A DNA stretch of 64,000 bases from an uncultured Alphaproteobacteria bacterium (lineage in GTDB: Bacteria > Pseudomonadota > Alphaproteobacteria > RF32 > CAG-239). The stretch lies in the NCBI GenBank assembly GCA_944391515.1, contig CALXTW010000001.1, positions 65,378 through 129,377 of the forward strand. Direction: 5' to 3'. Below, in pieces: positions 1 through 8,535 of the stretch. Each line of letters opens with the position of its first letter. The first letter of the stretch is position 1. Under the pieces are notes generated by a model. That model did not search any database. It was not told the DNA's origin and saw nothing but the letters and a program-made list of their open reading frames with translations. The translations under genes and the position numbers were made by a program.

Positions 1-30
1 CAACTTAAAAATAGTGAAGAAAGCCTGAGT

Positions 31-1158
31 TTAGTCATTTATCATATCCTCAGGTTTTTTGCGGCGAACGAAAAAGGCTGGATTATAAAACAGCAGCATA
101 TAAATGCAAATTAACAGCGGTAGCAAGAAATTGAGATAAAGCAAGGGCAACAAGTATAAATGTTTGGTTGCCAAATTACCAAAAATAAGGTCGCAAGCTT
201 GGACGGCTACCATGCCGATAATTGAAATTGTAATGATTTTTCCTTGGCCGCGGCGGTTGAAATTGCCGACTAATAAACCTGTACAAGCCATAAGGGCAAA
301 TATGAGATTATACATCGGCATAAGGATGCGTTTGTTGCCTTCAACAATGTAACGATTAACCTCATTTTTGGTGAGAGTGGTATCATCTCTGGCGTTTAAT
401 AGCTCCCAAAGAGATCTTTCTCTGGCGCCGGTTTCTTTTTCATGTGTAGGGCTTTTGGTGTCAAAATCAACAGAATAACGATTGAATGACAATGATGAGA
501 ATTGTCCGTTATTGTAGTTTATTTCTTGCCTTACCCCGTTTATCATTATTAAGCGCGGACCTTTAGCCGTATAAATTACTCGCCCTTTTTGGGCAGATAT
601 GGTCATCTTGCTACCAGGGGTTCTTTCGTCATTTACCAAAATGCCGCTGACGGAGCCGTCTTTTTCGTGTTTTGTAATAAATACGGTTAAATTGTATTGA
701 ACATCTGTGAATTCACCTTCTCTAAACATAAGGTGTGATACATCGTTTTTGACTTCCCATTCTAATTCATTGAAGGCTTTTTCGGCTGCGGGAATAACAA
801 TATTGTTAACGTAAAGGTTAAAGAAAGACATAAATAAGCCTATGTACATTGCCCCTTTGGCGCAGGCCCACGGGCTAATGCCGGCAGCTTTCATAACAAC
901 AAGTTCTCGGTCTGAAAGCATCCGATTATATACGAAAAGTGTGGAAACGAATAATGCTATCGGGGCTAATATAACAAATATTCTGGGCATAAGCAAAGAG
1001 GTCATTTTGACGAACAAAATAACCGGTAAACCTTTGTTGGTGACCATTTCTACAAAACGCAATGATTGGGTTAACCAGATAATTGACATCAGAGAGAATG
1101 TCACTAACAGAAAACCAACCATTATCTGTTTTATTATATATTTGTTTAGTTTATTCAT
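31..1158 (-). CDS. lptF: LPS export permease LptF
   Basis: Inner-membrane permease subunit of the LptB2FG transporter, which lifts lipopolysaccharide out of the inner membrane toward LptC/LptA. The 375-residue product has the YjgP/YjgQ layout: N-terminal membrane segments (first at about residues 10-35), a large periplasmic domain in the middle and three C-terminal membrane segments. The N-terminal stretch IWLTQSLRFVEMVTNKGL is typical of alphaproteobacterial LptF. I start at ATG 1158 because the family begins just before the first membrane segment; an in-frame TTG at 1197 would add 13 residues, and neither start has a strong ribosome site. The partner lptG is not adjacent but near 29 kb, which is unusual. 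Position downstream of fabG, behind a terminator, suggests its own transcript. Confidence 0.92.
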   Translation of the reverse strand: MNKLNKYIIKQIMVGFLLVTFSLMSIIWLTQSLRFVEMVTNKGLPVILFVKMTSLLMPRIFVILAPIALFVSTLFVYNRMLSDRELVVMKAAGISPWACAKGAMYIGLFMSFFNLYVNNIVIPAAEKAFNELEWEVKNDVSHLMFREGEFTDVQYNLTVFITKHEKDGSVSGILVNDERTPGSKMTISAQKGRVIYTAKGPRLIMINGVRQEINYNNGQFSSLSFNRYSVDFDTKSPTHEKETGARERSLWELLNARDDTTLTKNEVNRYIVEGNKRILMPMYNLIFALMACTGLLVGNFNRRGQGKIITISIIGMVAVQACDLIFGNLATKHLYLLPLLYLNFLLPLLICIYMLLFYNPAFFVRRKKPEDMIND

Positions 1159-1278
1159 AAAATTTCTAGCTAGCTGTTTTGAGCCGATTATATCCAATTT
1201 TCTTAGAAAGAAAACTATTATTTTTCATATAATGCAAAATAAATGAAGATTTCGTAAGTTTTATGTTTTTTTTGAGAT

Positions 1279-1319
1279 AAAAAAACACCCTCTGTCAGGA
1301 GGCAGAAGGTGCTTTTTTT
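1279..1319 (-). terminator. terminator after fabG
   Basis: The arms CACCCTCTG (1286-1294) and CAGAAGGTG (1303-1311) form a 9-bp stem with one mismatch and an 8-nt loop. An A-tract lies on the left (a T-tract on the minus strand) and a T-tract on the right. It ends the fabD-fabG transcript before lptF. Confidence 0.75.
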
Positions 1320-1333
1320 GATTCTTTGGGCAA

Positions 1334-2071
1334 TTAAATCATTGCCATACCGCCATTAATGTTAATGGTTTGGCCGGTGATGTATTGAGCTTCATCTGAG
1401 GCCAAGAAAGCAACAACATTGGCGATATCTTGAGCTTCACCAAGTTTGCCTTCAGGAATCTTAGCCAAAAGGTTGGCTTTTACATCGTCTGGCAAAACAT
1501 CGGTCATCGGTGTACGAATAAAGCCAGGAGCAATGGAGTTTACGGTAATACCGCGAGAACCAACTTCTTGTGCCAAGCATTTGTTCATGGCAATCATACC
1601 GGCTTTAGAGGCTGAGTAGTTAGCTTGTCCGGCGTTTCCGGTTACACCAACAACAGATGCAATACCGATAATACGGCCAAAACGACGTTTCATCATGCCT
1701 CTGACAGCAGCTTTGGCTAATTTGAAACCGGCAGAAAGGTTAACGTCTAATACTAATTGCCAATCTTCATCGCTCATGCGAATGAAAAGGTTATCTCTGG
1801 TTAAGCCGGCGTTGTTTACCAAAATATCAATACGGCCTAATTTTTCTTCAACTTGTGATACCAAGTTTTTAACATCTTCCGGATTGGTCAAGTTAGCAGT
1901 GAAAATTTCTACTCTGTCGCCTAATTCGGCTTTTAATTTTTCCATTGGTTCGGCACGCATATCGGTCAAAGCCAAAGTTGCACCTTGTTTGTGCAAAGTG
2001 CGGGCAATTTTATCACCAAGACCGCCGGCTGCACCGGTTATCAAAGCTACTTTATCGTGTAATTCAAACAT
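1334..2071 (-). CDS. fabG: 3-oxoacyl-ACP reductase FabG
   Basis: NADPH-dependent reduction of 3-oxoacyl-ACP in the type II fatty acid synthase, cytoplasmic. This 245-residue short-chain dehydrogenase has the cofactor loop TGAAGGLG (residues 12-19), the NNAG motif (86-89) and the catalytic set N111, S139, Y152 and K156 (YSASK). Length is normal for FabG. The ATG is preceded by AAAGGA at good spacing. It follows fabD by 22 nt, as in the usual fab cluster, but acpP and fabF, which often come next, are absent here; a terminator and lptF follow instead. Confidence 0.96.
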   Translation of the reverse strand: MFELHDKVALITGAAGGLGDKIARTLHKQGATLALTDMRAEPMEKLKAELGDRVEIFTANLTNPEDVKNLVSQVEEKLGRIDILVNNAGLTRDNLFIRMSDEDWQLVLDVNLSAGFKLAKAAVRGMMKRRFGRIIGIASVVGVTGNAGQANYSASKAGMIAMNKCLAQEVGSRGITVNSIAPGFIRTPMTDVLPDDVKANLLAKIPEGKLGEAQDIANVVAFLASDEAQYITGQTININGGMAMI

Positions 2072-2093
2072 TTTGAATCCTTTCTTTGGGTTA

Positions 2094-3038
2094 TTATAAA
2101 TCTTTTGCCAGTGCTTCTATCTCGGCGACAGAACCAACTGATAGTGCGTTCATCTCTTTGTGTCCGCGTTTAATAATACCGGAGAGGACTTTTCCTGCTC
2201 CTAACTCAACAACATCCGTAACTCCTTGTTCGGACATATAATTTACGCTTTCTCTCCAACGAACAGAGCCGGTAACTTGTTCTACCAAGTGTTTGACGAT
2301 TTCTTTTTCGTCTTGAATAGATGTGGCTAATACGTTGGCGATTAAAGGAATTTCAGCGCGGTTGGCTTTAACTTCTGATAAGGCTTTAGCCATAACTTCA
2401 GCAGCCGGTTTCATCAAGGGGCTGTGGAATGGAGCACTTACCGGAAGTTTGATACAGCGTTTGGCGCCAAATTCGGAAGCAATTTCAACTGCTTTTTCAA
2501 TGGCTTTCATGTGGCCTGATAAAACAACCTGACCATCGGCATTGTCGTTTGCGGCAACACAGATTGTGTTTTCATCACTGCAAGCTTCAGCTAAGGCTTG
2601 AACATCTTGGTAAGAAACACCGATAACAGCTGCCATACCGCCAACTCCGACCGGAACGGCTTGTTGCATGGCTTCACCACGAGTGCGGAGCAATTTGGCC
2701 GTGTCGCTTAATGAAAATACTCCAGCTGCGCAAGCGGCGGAATATTCACCAAGAGAATGACCGGCAACAAAACTTGCCTTGTCTTTTAATTTTATGCCAA
2801 AATCTTTTTCCAAGACGCGAACAACAGCCATAGAATGTGCCATAAGAGCCGGTTGAGCATTGGCCGTTAAGGTGAGCTCATGTTCCGGTCCTTCAACCAT
2901 TAATTTGAATAAATCTTGTGAGATGGCTTCGTTGACTTCTTGGAAGACGTCTTTTGCAGACTTAAAGTTATCTGCCAATTCTTTTCCCATGCCGACAAAT
3001 TGTGAACCTTGGCCCGGGAATACGAAGGTATATTTCAT
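2094..3038 (-). CDS. fabD: malonyl-CoA:ACP transacylase FabD
   Basis: Transfers malonyl from CoA to acyl carrier protein and so supplies the extender unit for fatty acid synthesis. The 314-residue product starts MKYTFVFPGQGSQ, has the nucleophile Ser95 in GHSLGE and the catalytic His205 in APFHSPL. The reading frame stays open 156 nt further upstream, but ATG 3038 matches the family N-terminus and has an AGAGG ribosome site 8 nt before it; the upstream part also holds the predicted promoter, so it cannot be coding. Co-transcribed with fabG and divergent from ftsK. Confidence 0.96.
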   Translation of the reverse strand: MKYTFVFPGQGSQFVGMGKELADNFKSAKDVFQEVNEAISQDLFKLMVEGPEHELTLTANAQPALMAHSMAVVRVLEKDFGIKLKDKASFVAGHSLGEYSAACAAGVFSLSDTAKLLRTRGEAMQQAVPVGVGGMAAVIGVSYQDVQALAEACSDENTICVAANDNADGQVVLSGHMKAIEKAVEIASEFGAKRCIKLPVSAPFHSPLMKPAAEVMAKALSEVKANRAEIPLIANVLATSIQDEKEIVKHLVEQVTGSVRWRESVNYMSEQGVTDVVELGAGKVLSGIIKRGHKEMNALSVGSVAEIEALAKDL

Positions 3039-3075
3039 GTAAAAAACCTCTGTTGTTATTAGTCTTCGGATTTCA

Positions 3076-3103
3076 GATTTAGCTTTTTTCGCGCAAAAGT
3101 CAA
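3076..3103 (-). promoter_or_regulatory. promoter of fabD-fabG
   Basis: On the minus strand, TTGACT (3098-3103) and TAAATC (3076-3081) are separated by 16 nt, which gives a leader of about 30 nt before the fabD ATG at 3038. A TATAAT at 3168-3173 on the plus strand may serve ftsK, but I see no good -35 box for it. Confidence 0.5.
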
Positions 3104-3205
3104 GTTTTAATGACCATTTAGTCAGAATTCCTCCAAATAAATTAATAATCTGTTGATTATTTTCTTTTATAATGCTCTCAATTTTTAGATTCACAGGTGA
3201 GTTAA

Positions 3206-5569
3206 ATGGCTAAAAAAAAGGTAAAAAAGCAAAAATCTTGGTTGCGTAAATGGAGTGAAAGAGTGCTCGGCTTAGCTCTCTTTTTGTTTTGTTTGTTTGT
3301 GTTGGGGGCTATCTGCTCTTATCATACGGCCGATAGCGGTGCAAATGCTGTTAATGCCTTTCCTATTCAAAACTATTTAGGAAAAATCGGGGCTTATTTG
3401 GCTGATTGTGCCCTTGTGGGGCTCGGTTTGGCTGCTCCGGTATTTTTGATTATTCCCTTGAAATGGGGATATGATTTGGTGCGTCAAAGAGAGTTTTTTA
3501 GTCCTTATGCTCGGTTTTTTGCTTGGGTTATCGGTTTTAATACCTTTGCTGCTTTCTTGAGCTTGTTGCCTTCTTGGATGGGTGCTTTTGAAATGGGCGG
3601 TTTTATGGGCAAATTTTGGAGCCGCCATATTTTGAGCTTTGTTAATCTTATTTATACATATGGTTATGCGCAGGTGTGGGTCGGCGCGTTGTTGTTGATT
3701 TTGAGTATTTTGGCTTTTGATTTTGCTTTGGGTATTACTTATAAATCTTGGGCTTGGCTCGGAAAGAGTATTTCTTTGGCTGTTTTGGGGGTTGTATTAG
3801 CTTTGGCTAGAGCCTTTAAGGTGATGTTTGGATGGAGAAATAAATTTAACTTCCATTTGGATAAAGAAAATGACAATGAAGAAGAGGATATTCCTCAAAA
3901 AGCTAAAAAAGAGAAAAAGTCTAAAAAAGATAAGGAATCGTATGAGCGGATTGAACCGGGGTTTGGAGAAAGACAAATTGCAACTTCTGAAGAACCTAAA
4001 AAAGCTGATGTTAAGAAAAAAGAAGTTGCGTCAGGAAAGTCTTCTTCTGATAAAAAATTTGATAATGCGGATGATGGCTACCAACGCCCGAGCATTGACT
4101 TGTTAAAACGTCCGAAAGATACCGGTGGAAATAAGGTTAACAAGGAAGAATTAGACGCCATTGCCAGAGATTTGGAAAATGTATTGCAAGAATTCGGTGT
4201 GAACGGAAAAATCGTGAAAGTTCGTCCGGGACCGGTGGTTACTTTATATGAATTAGAACCTGCTCCTGGAACAAAATCGGCTCGCGTTATTGGTTTGGCT
4301 GATGATATTGCCCGCTCAATGTCGGTGATTTCGGTACGTATTGCCGTGGTGCCGGGGTGCAATACAATCGGTATTGAGTTGCCAAACAAAAATCGCGAAA
4401 CGGTTTGGTTGCGTGATTTGTTTGAAGACCCTGATTTTATGAATTCCAAAAACGAACTTAATGTGGTTTTGGGTAAAGATATCGGGGGTAAAGATGTTTA
4501 TGCCGATTTGAGTAAGATGCCGCACTTGTTGGTTGCCGGTACAACCGGTTCCGGTAAGTCGGTCGGGGTTAACTCGATGATTTTGTCTTTGCTGTTTAGA
4601 ATGCGTCCTGATGAATGTAAACTCATCATGATTGACCCGAAAATGCTTGAGTTTTCTATGTATAACGGAATTCCGCATTTGTTAACGCCGGTTATTACCG
4701 ATCCGGCTAAGGCGGTGGTTGGTCTCAAATGGGCGGTTAAAGAAATGGAAGATCGTTATCGGGCTATGGCTCAGCTCAATGTTCGAAATATTGCCGGCTA
4801 TAACCAAAAATTAGCCGAGCTCAGAGCCAGTGGAAAATCAGTCAAAAGAACGGTACAAACCGGATTTGACAGCGAAACCGGAAAGCCGATTTATGAAGAA
4901 CAAGAGCTTGATTTGACCCCGTTGCCGTATATCGTTATTGTGGTTGATGAAATGGCCGATTTAATGCTTGTTGCCGGAAAAGAAGTTGAAGCGGCAATTC
5001 AGCGTTTGGCGCAAATGGCGCGTGCTGCCGGTTTGCACTTGATTATGTCAACTCAACGTCCGTCCGTTGACGTTATTACCGGTACGATTAAGGCGAACTT
5101 CCCAACCCGTATTTCGTTCCAAGTTACATCAAAAATCGATAGCCGAACGATTTTGGGCGAGCAGGGTGCCGAACAATTGCTTGGTAAAGGTGATATGCTT
5201 TATATGCCGGCCGGTTTGCGTCCTATTCGTATTCACGGTGCTTTTGCCAGTGATGCCGAAATTGAAGGTGTGGTTGAATTTATTAAATCGCAAAAAGAGC
5301 CGGAATATGTGGAAGCCGTTACTGCCGGAGAACTTAATGAAAAAGATAGTGGCGCCGTGTTTGATAAAGGTGAATTTGGCGGCGGCGGTGATGATGACTT
5401 ATATGCTCAAGCCGTGGCGATTGTTCAGCAAGACAAAAAAGCTTCAACCAGCTATATTCAACGCAAGTTGAGAATCGGCTATAACCGAGCCGCATCGCTT
5501 ATTGACCGTATGGAACAAGAAGGTTTGATTTCGGCGGCTGACCATGTGGGAAGACGTGAAGTCTTGTAA
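3206..5569 (+). CDS. ftsK: DNA translocase FtsK
   Basis: Septal ATP-driven DNA pump that clears and resolves chromosome termini at division. The 787-residue protein has the family order: four or five N-terminal membrane helices (about residues 15-215), a short charged lysine-rich linker (about 215-300), the RecA-like motor with Walker A GTTGSGKS (445-452) and Walker B VVDEMADL, and a C-terminal winged-helix gamma domain (from YAQAVAIV to the end) that would read KOPS sites. The linker is short compared with enteric FtsK, as in other alphaproteobacteria. The ATG has AGGTGAG immediately upstream. It shares a bidirectional terminator with grpE. Confidence 0.97.
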   Translation: MAKKKVKKQKSWLRKWSERVLGLALFLFCLFVLGAICSYHTADSGANAVNAFPIQNYLGKIGAYLADCALVGLGLAAPVFLIIPLKWGYDLVRQREFFSPYARFFAWVIGFNTFAAFLSLLPSWMGAFEMGGFMGKFWSRHILSFVNLIYTYGYAQVWVGALLLILSILAFDFALGITYKSWAWLGKSISLAVLGVVLALARAFKVMFGWRNKFNFHLDKENDNEEEDIPQKAKKEKKSKKDKESYERIEPGFGERQIATSEEPKKADVKKKEVASGKSSSDKKFDNADDGYQRPSIDLLKRPKDTGGNKVNKEELDAIARDLENVLQEFGVNGKIVKVRPGPVVTLYELEPAPGTKSARVIGLADDIARSMSVISVRIAVVPGCNTIGIELPNKNRETVWLRDLFEDPDFMNSKNELNVVLGKDIGGKDVYADLSKMPHLLVAGTTGSGKSVGVNSMILSLLFRMRPDECKLIMIDPKMLEFSMYNGIPHLLTPVITDPAKAVVGLKWAVKEMEDRYRAMAQLNVRNIAGYNQKLAELRASGKSVKRTVQTGFDSETGKPIYEEQELDLTPLPYIVIVVDEMADLMLVAGKEVEAAIQRLAQMARAAGLHLIMSTQRPSVDVITGTIKANFPTRISFQVTSKIDSRTILGEQGAEQLLGKGDMLYMPAGLRPIRIHGAFASDAEIEGVVEFIKSQKEPEYVEAVTAGELNEKDSGAVFDKGEFGGGGDDDLYAQAVAIVQQDKKASTSYIQRKLRIGYNRAASLIDRMEQEGLISAADHVGRREVL

Positions 5570-5636
5570 CAAACGCAGCGCGTTTGAGCGCATAAACGTG
5601 GGACGTTTAATCCCAAAACTTGATGACACGAGTGTC
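5570..5636. repeat. three tandem short palindromes after ftsK
   Basis: Directly after the ftsK stop come three perfect inverted repeats: CAAACGC/GCGTTTG with a 3-nt loop (5570-5586), TAAACGT/ACGTTTA with a GGG loop (5593-5609), and GACAC/GTGTC with a 2-nt loop (5625-5636). None is followed by a T-tract. Their function is unknown. They could be mRNA 3'-end structure or protein-binding sites. Confidence 0.6.
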
Positions 5637-5673
5637 CATGCCTTGTTGTATGGGAGATAATCTGTCGCAAGAA

Positions 5674-5713
5674 AAAAAACAAAAGCGGGGAGAAAGCCCC
5701 GCTTTTGTTTTTT
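5674..5713. terminator. bidirectional terminator between ftsK and grpE
   Basis: A perfect 17-bp stem (5674-5690 with 5697-5713), GC-rich in the centre and with A/T outer parts, and a 6-nt loop. It overlaps the grpE stop codon at 5712-5714 and can end both convergent transcripts. Confidence 0.9.
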
Positions 5714-6287
5714 AAGCTTTGGTAACAACGACCATGGCTTCTCGCAAAATGCGGTCGTTTATCATATAACCGGTTTGCAGTTCGGCTATAATGGTTCCAT
5801 TGGGTTTGGTTTTATCTTCTACTTCTTGGATGACCTGATGATAGTTCGGGTCAAAAACGGTACCAAGAATTTCCATCTTCTTTATGCCGAATTTGTTGAA
5901 GACTTTGCTTAACTCGTTTTCGGTTAATTCAACACCCTTACGGAGTGCTTCGCAGTCTCCAGAATTTTGGTTATCAACAGCCTCAATCGCACGATGCAAA
6001 TTGTCGGCAACGCTTAATAAGTCTTTTGCAAAAGAGGAAATGGCGTATTTGTTGTTCTTTTCAATTTCTTGCGCACAGCGTTTTTTGGTGTTTTCCGCAT
6101 CGGCGTAAGCCCTTAGAAAGTCTTCTTTTAACTGACGATTTTCGGCTTTTAATTTTTCTAATTCCTCATCGTCGGTTGAGACTTCTTCCTCAGGTTTTTC
6201 TTCAGAAATTTCTTCCTCTGCTTCCTTGAGTTCTTCTGTCATTTCTTCTTTTTCTTCAGCCTGTTTTTTTTTGAACTTATTCATCAT
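5712..6287 (-). CDS. grpE: nucleotide exchange factor GrpE
   Basis: Co-chaperone that releases ADP from DnaK. The 191-residue product has a long acidic, lysine/glutamate-rich N-terminal tail (about residues 1-55), a coiled-coil region, and the C-terminal beta domain including VFDPNYHQVIQEVED and GYMINDRILREAMVVV. Two ATG codons are adjacent (6287 and 6284); AGAGGA lies 4-5 nt before the first and 7-8 nt before the second, so the second is the better start. In relatives grpE often follows hrcA and sits near rph; rph is close by on the other strand, but no hrcA is present here. Confidence 0.95.
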   Translation of the reverse strand: MMNKFKKKQAEEKEEMTEELKEAEEEISEEKPEEEVSTDDEELEKLKAENRQLKEDFLRAYADAENTKKRCAQEIEKNNKYAISSFAKDLLSVADNLHRAIEAVDNQNSGDCEALRKGVELTENELSKVFNKFGIKKMEILGTVFDPNYHQVIQEVEDKTKPNGTIIAELQTGYMINDRILREAMVVVTKA

Positions 6288-6330
6288 TTTTCCTCTTTAA
6301 ATTTTTTTTGAAAGCGTGTATATATTAGGA

Positions 6331-6359
6331 AATTTAGTAACTAATGTCTGACAAGTCAA
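6331..6359 (-). promoter_or_regulatory. promoter of grpE
   Basis: On the minus strand TTGACT (6354-6359) and TAAATT (6331-6336) lie 17 nt apart, about 45 nt before the grpE start. I see no complete CIRCE element and no clear RpoH-type promoter, so heat-shock control cannot be read from the sequence. Confidence 0.45.
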
Positions 6360-6450
6360 GAGCATATCTGCGATATATTCAAAAGAGGCATCGTTGTCGC
6401 TTGAGTTACCGTGAGTAGAAATTATTTTTTGTTGTTCTAGTGAGTGCGAG

Positions 6451-8493
6451 ATGAATGCCAATGCAGTGATTTTTGATGTGCAAAACCAATTTAAGCCTTT
6501 GCCAAAGGCATTTAATAAAAAGAAATTTCTCCTCTCTTACGGGGTGGTTAATGACCCCTTTCTCTCTGAAATTCAAAATTTTTCTAAAAAACAATGTTTG
6601 GGACGCGATCCTTGGCCAGAAATTAAAAATGTTAATGCTTGGATGATTTCTGCCGAAACGGCTCATTTTATGAAAATGGGCGGCTTGGGTATGGTGGCTT
6701 CGGAGTTGCCGGAAGTTTTTAATGAAGTTTTTGCTTCAAACGGTGATGAAATTTCGGTACTTACTCCTTTGTATTTGGGAAATACCGGTAAGAAAAAAAC
6801 TCTTTTCAATGGCGAAAATATTTATCTCGGCTCTGAAAACAAAGAAATTAATCTTCAAAAAATTATGACTTTAATCGTGCCTTTTTTGAGTGAAAAACAA
6901 GCGCTCGTTAAGTATAAGGTCAATGTTTATTTGGGCGAATTTAATCACGTTAAGCATATCTTTTTTGAAAATAATCGCTTTTTCTCGATTAATCCTCATA
7001 AAGATAATCCTTCGGCTCAGGATGGATGTTATGTTTATAATGAATTTGGGGTTAATGAGGTTGAGCGTTTTGCTTTCTTTTCTAAGTCGGTTTATTGTTT
7101 GCTTAAAGAAGTGTTTGATGGAAAACTTAGTCAAATTACACCGCCGAATGTTTTGTTGGCGAATGACTGGCACAGCGGTGCAATATCAGGTTTGACTAAG
7201 TATTTATCAAATGCTTTACTCATAAACCAAAAAATTTCTTCTGATTTAGCCAATAAACTTAAGACTTTGCCGATTGTTCATATTGCTCACCATTTGGGGT
7301 ATCAAGGTTGGGATTTTCATAATACGGCTAAAATCTTAAACTCACTTTACGAAGACGCGGCAACCGTGGTGTTTAAAAATGCAAAGGCCATTAAAAACAG
7401 CAATCCTAGGGCAACCAATACCTTGATTGTGCATGATACTTATAATCAGGCTTCTTGTAATTTTCATTTGGCGGACAGAGTGGTAACCGTATCCAAAAAC
7501 TATATGGAAGAAGTGTCTAAAGAATTGGGATTTGGTTTTGATTTTCGTGATATTTTGAAAATTAGAAAAGACCACAGAACCTTTTTTGGAATTGTGAACG
7601 GGTATGAGAAAAAATTTATCTCGCCCAATAAAGATAAAATTTCTGCAATTAATGATTATTTCAAAGTAACGGATTTTAGAGTGTTTGATGAAAATCAGTT
7701 GGATGCAAAAAATCATAATAAAGAAGAATTTATTAAACTTATTTCTAAAATTGCAGCTGATAAAACTTATAAAGATTCCGTTATTCCTTTAATTGATACT
7801 TATAAGTTTGAAGATATTTCTCAAGAGGTTAAAAATCCGGCTCAAACGCCGATTTTGTGTGCTACCAGTCGTTTGGTTGAGCAAAAAGGTTATGATATTT
7901 TGGCACAGGCTTTTTTGAAAATCGTTCATCAATTTGATGATTTCAAAAAAGAATTACCGATTTTGGTGTTGGGTGGTGCCGGTGATGATAAAAATTTTGC
8001 AATGTTGCAGAATTTGAAAGATAAAGTTGCAAAAATTAATCCTAAAGCAGCTAAGAGAATTTTTGTTTTCAGAGGTTATCGCGACCAGTTTGCATACGCC
8101 ATTCAGCTTGCGTCTGATTTCTATTTTATGCCTTGCCGATTTGAACCTTGCGGTTTAACCCAAATGGAGGCTATGGCTAAAGGAACTTTGCCGATTGCTA
8201 TGTCAACAGGTGGTTTGGTTGATACGGTTGAAGATGGGGTTGATGGTTTTAGAACCGAAGTATTTTTTGCTGACGGGCGTCGGGTCTATGGAGCTAATTT
8301 GACGGCGCAACGGCTGAAAAATAATGTTAATGCTTATGCTGAGACTTTACAGAAAGCCTTAAATACTTTTTATGAAAATGCAAATGTCATTACGGAAATG
8401 AAGAAAAATGCCATGATGAAAGATTTTGGCTGGAACGTTAAAGACGGGTCTTTGTATAAATATTATAATTTATTGAAATTCGGACATTTGTAA
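6451..8493 (+). CDS. glycogen/starch synthase, GT5 family, extended form
   Basis: Probable alpha-1,4-glucan synthase using a nucleotide-glucose donor. The N-domain donor loop reads KMGGLGMVASELP (the family K-x-G-G-L) near residue 75. The C-domain has SRLVEQKGYDIL (from about residue 468) and the acid pair in FEPCGLTQMEAM followed by STGGLVDTVEDG. At 680 residues it is about 200 longer than enteric GlgA: there is an N-terminal extension of about 60 residues and roughly 110 extra residues within the N-domain. No glgB, glgC or glgP lies nearby, so it is an orphan and its exact polymer product is open. The ATG has only a weak ribosome site (GCGAG). Confidence 0.8.
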   Translation: MNANAVIFDVQNQFKPLPKAFNKKKFLLSYGVVNDPFLSEIQNFSKKQCLGRDPWPEIKNVNAWMISAETAHFMKMGGLGMVASELPEVFNEVFASNGDEISVLTPLYLGNTGKKKTLFNGENIYLGSENKEINLQKIMTLIVPFLSEKQALVKYKVNVYLGEFNHVKHIFFENNRFFSINPHKDNPSAQDGCYVYNEFGVNEVERFAFFSKSVYCLLKEVFDGKLSQITPPNVLLANDWHSGAISGLTKYLSNALLINQKISSDLANKLKTLPIVHIAHHLGYQGWDFHNTAKILNSLYEDAATVVFKNAKAIKNSNPRATNTLIVHDTYNQASCNFHLADRVVTVSKNYMEEVSKELGFGFDFRDILKIRKDHRTFFGIVNGYEKKFISPNKDKISAINDYFKVTDFRVFDENQLDAKNHNKEEFIKLISKIAADKTYKDSVIPLIDTYKFEDISQEVKNPAQTPILCATSRLVEQKGYDILAQAFLKIVHQFDDFKKELPILVLGGAGDDKNFAMLQNLKDKVAKINPKAAKRIFVFRGYRDQFAYAIQLASDFYFMPCRFEPCGLTQMEAMAKGTLPIAMSTGGLVDTVEDGVDGFRTEVFFADGRRVYGANLTAQRLKNNVNAYAETLQKALNTFYENANVITEMKKNAMMKDFGWNVKDGSLYKYYNLLKFGHL

Positions 8494-8535
8494 CCTTTAA
8501 ATATTTATTTAATGTAACTGAAAAGAGATGTGAAA

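Noticed and set aside
5570-5660. A dif recombination site after ftsK
   Set aside because: No 28-nt XerC/XerD-type sequence with an AT-rich centre is present; the palindromes are of other types.
5580-5720. Small coding frames between ftsK and grpE
   Set aside because: The frames run over palindromes and a terminator, overlap both neighbours and have no ribosome site.
6425-6455. CIRCE (HrcA) operator before grpE
   Set aside because: Only one GAGTGC-like half is present, near the glgA side; the matching GCACTC half at the proper distance is missing.
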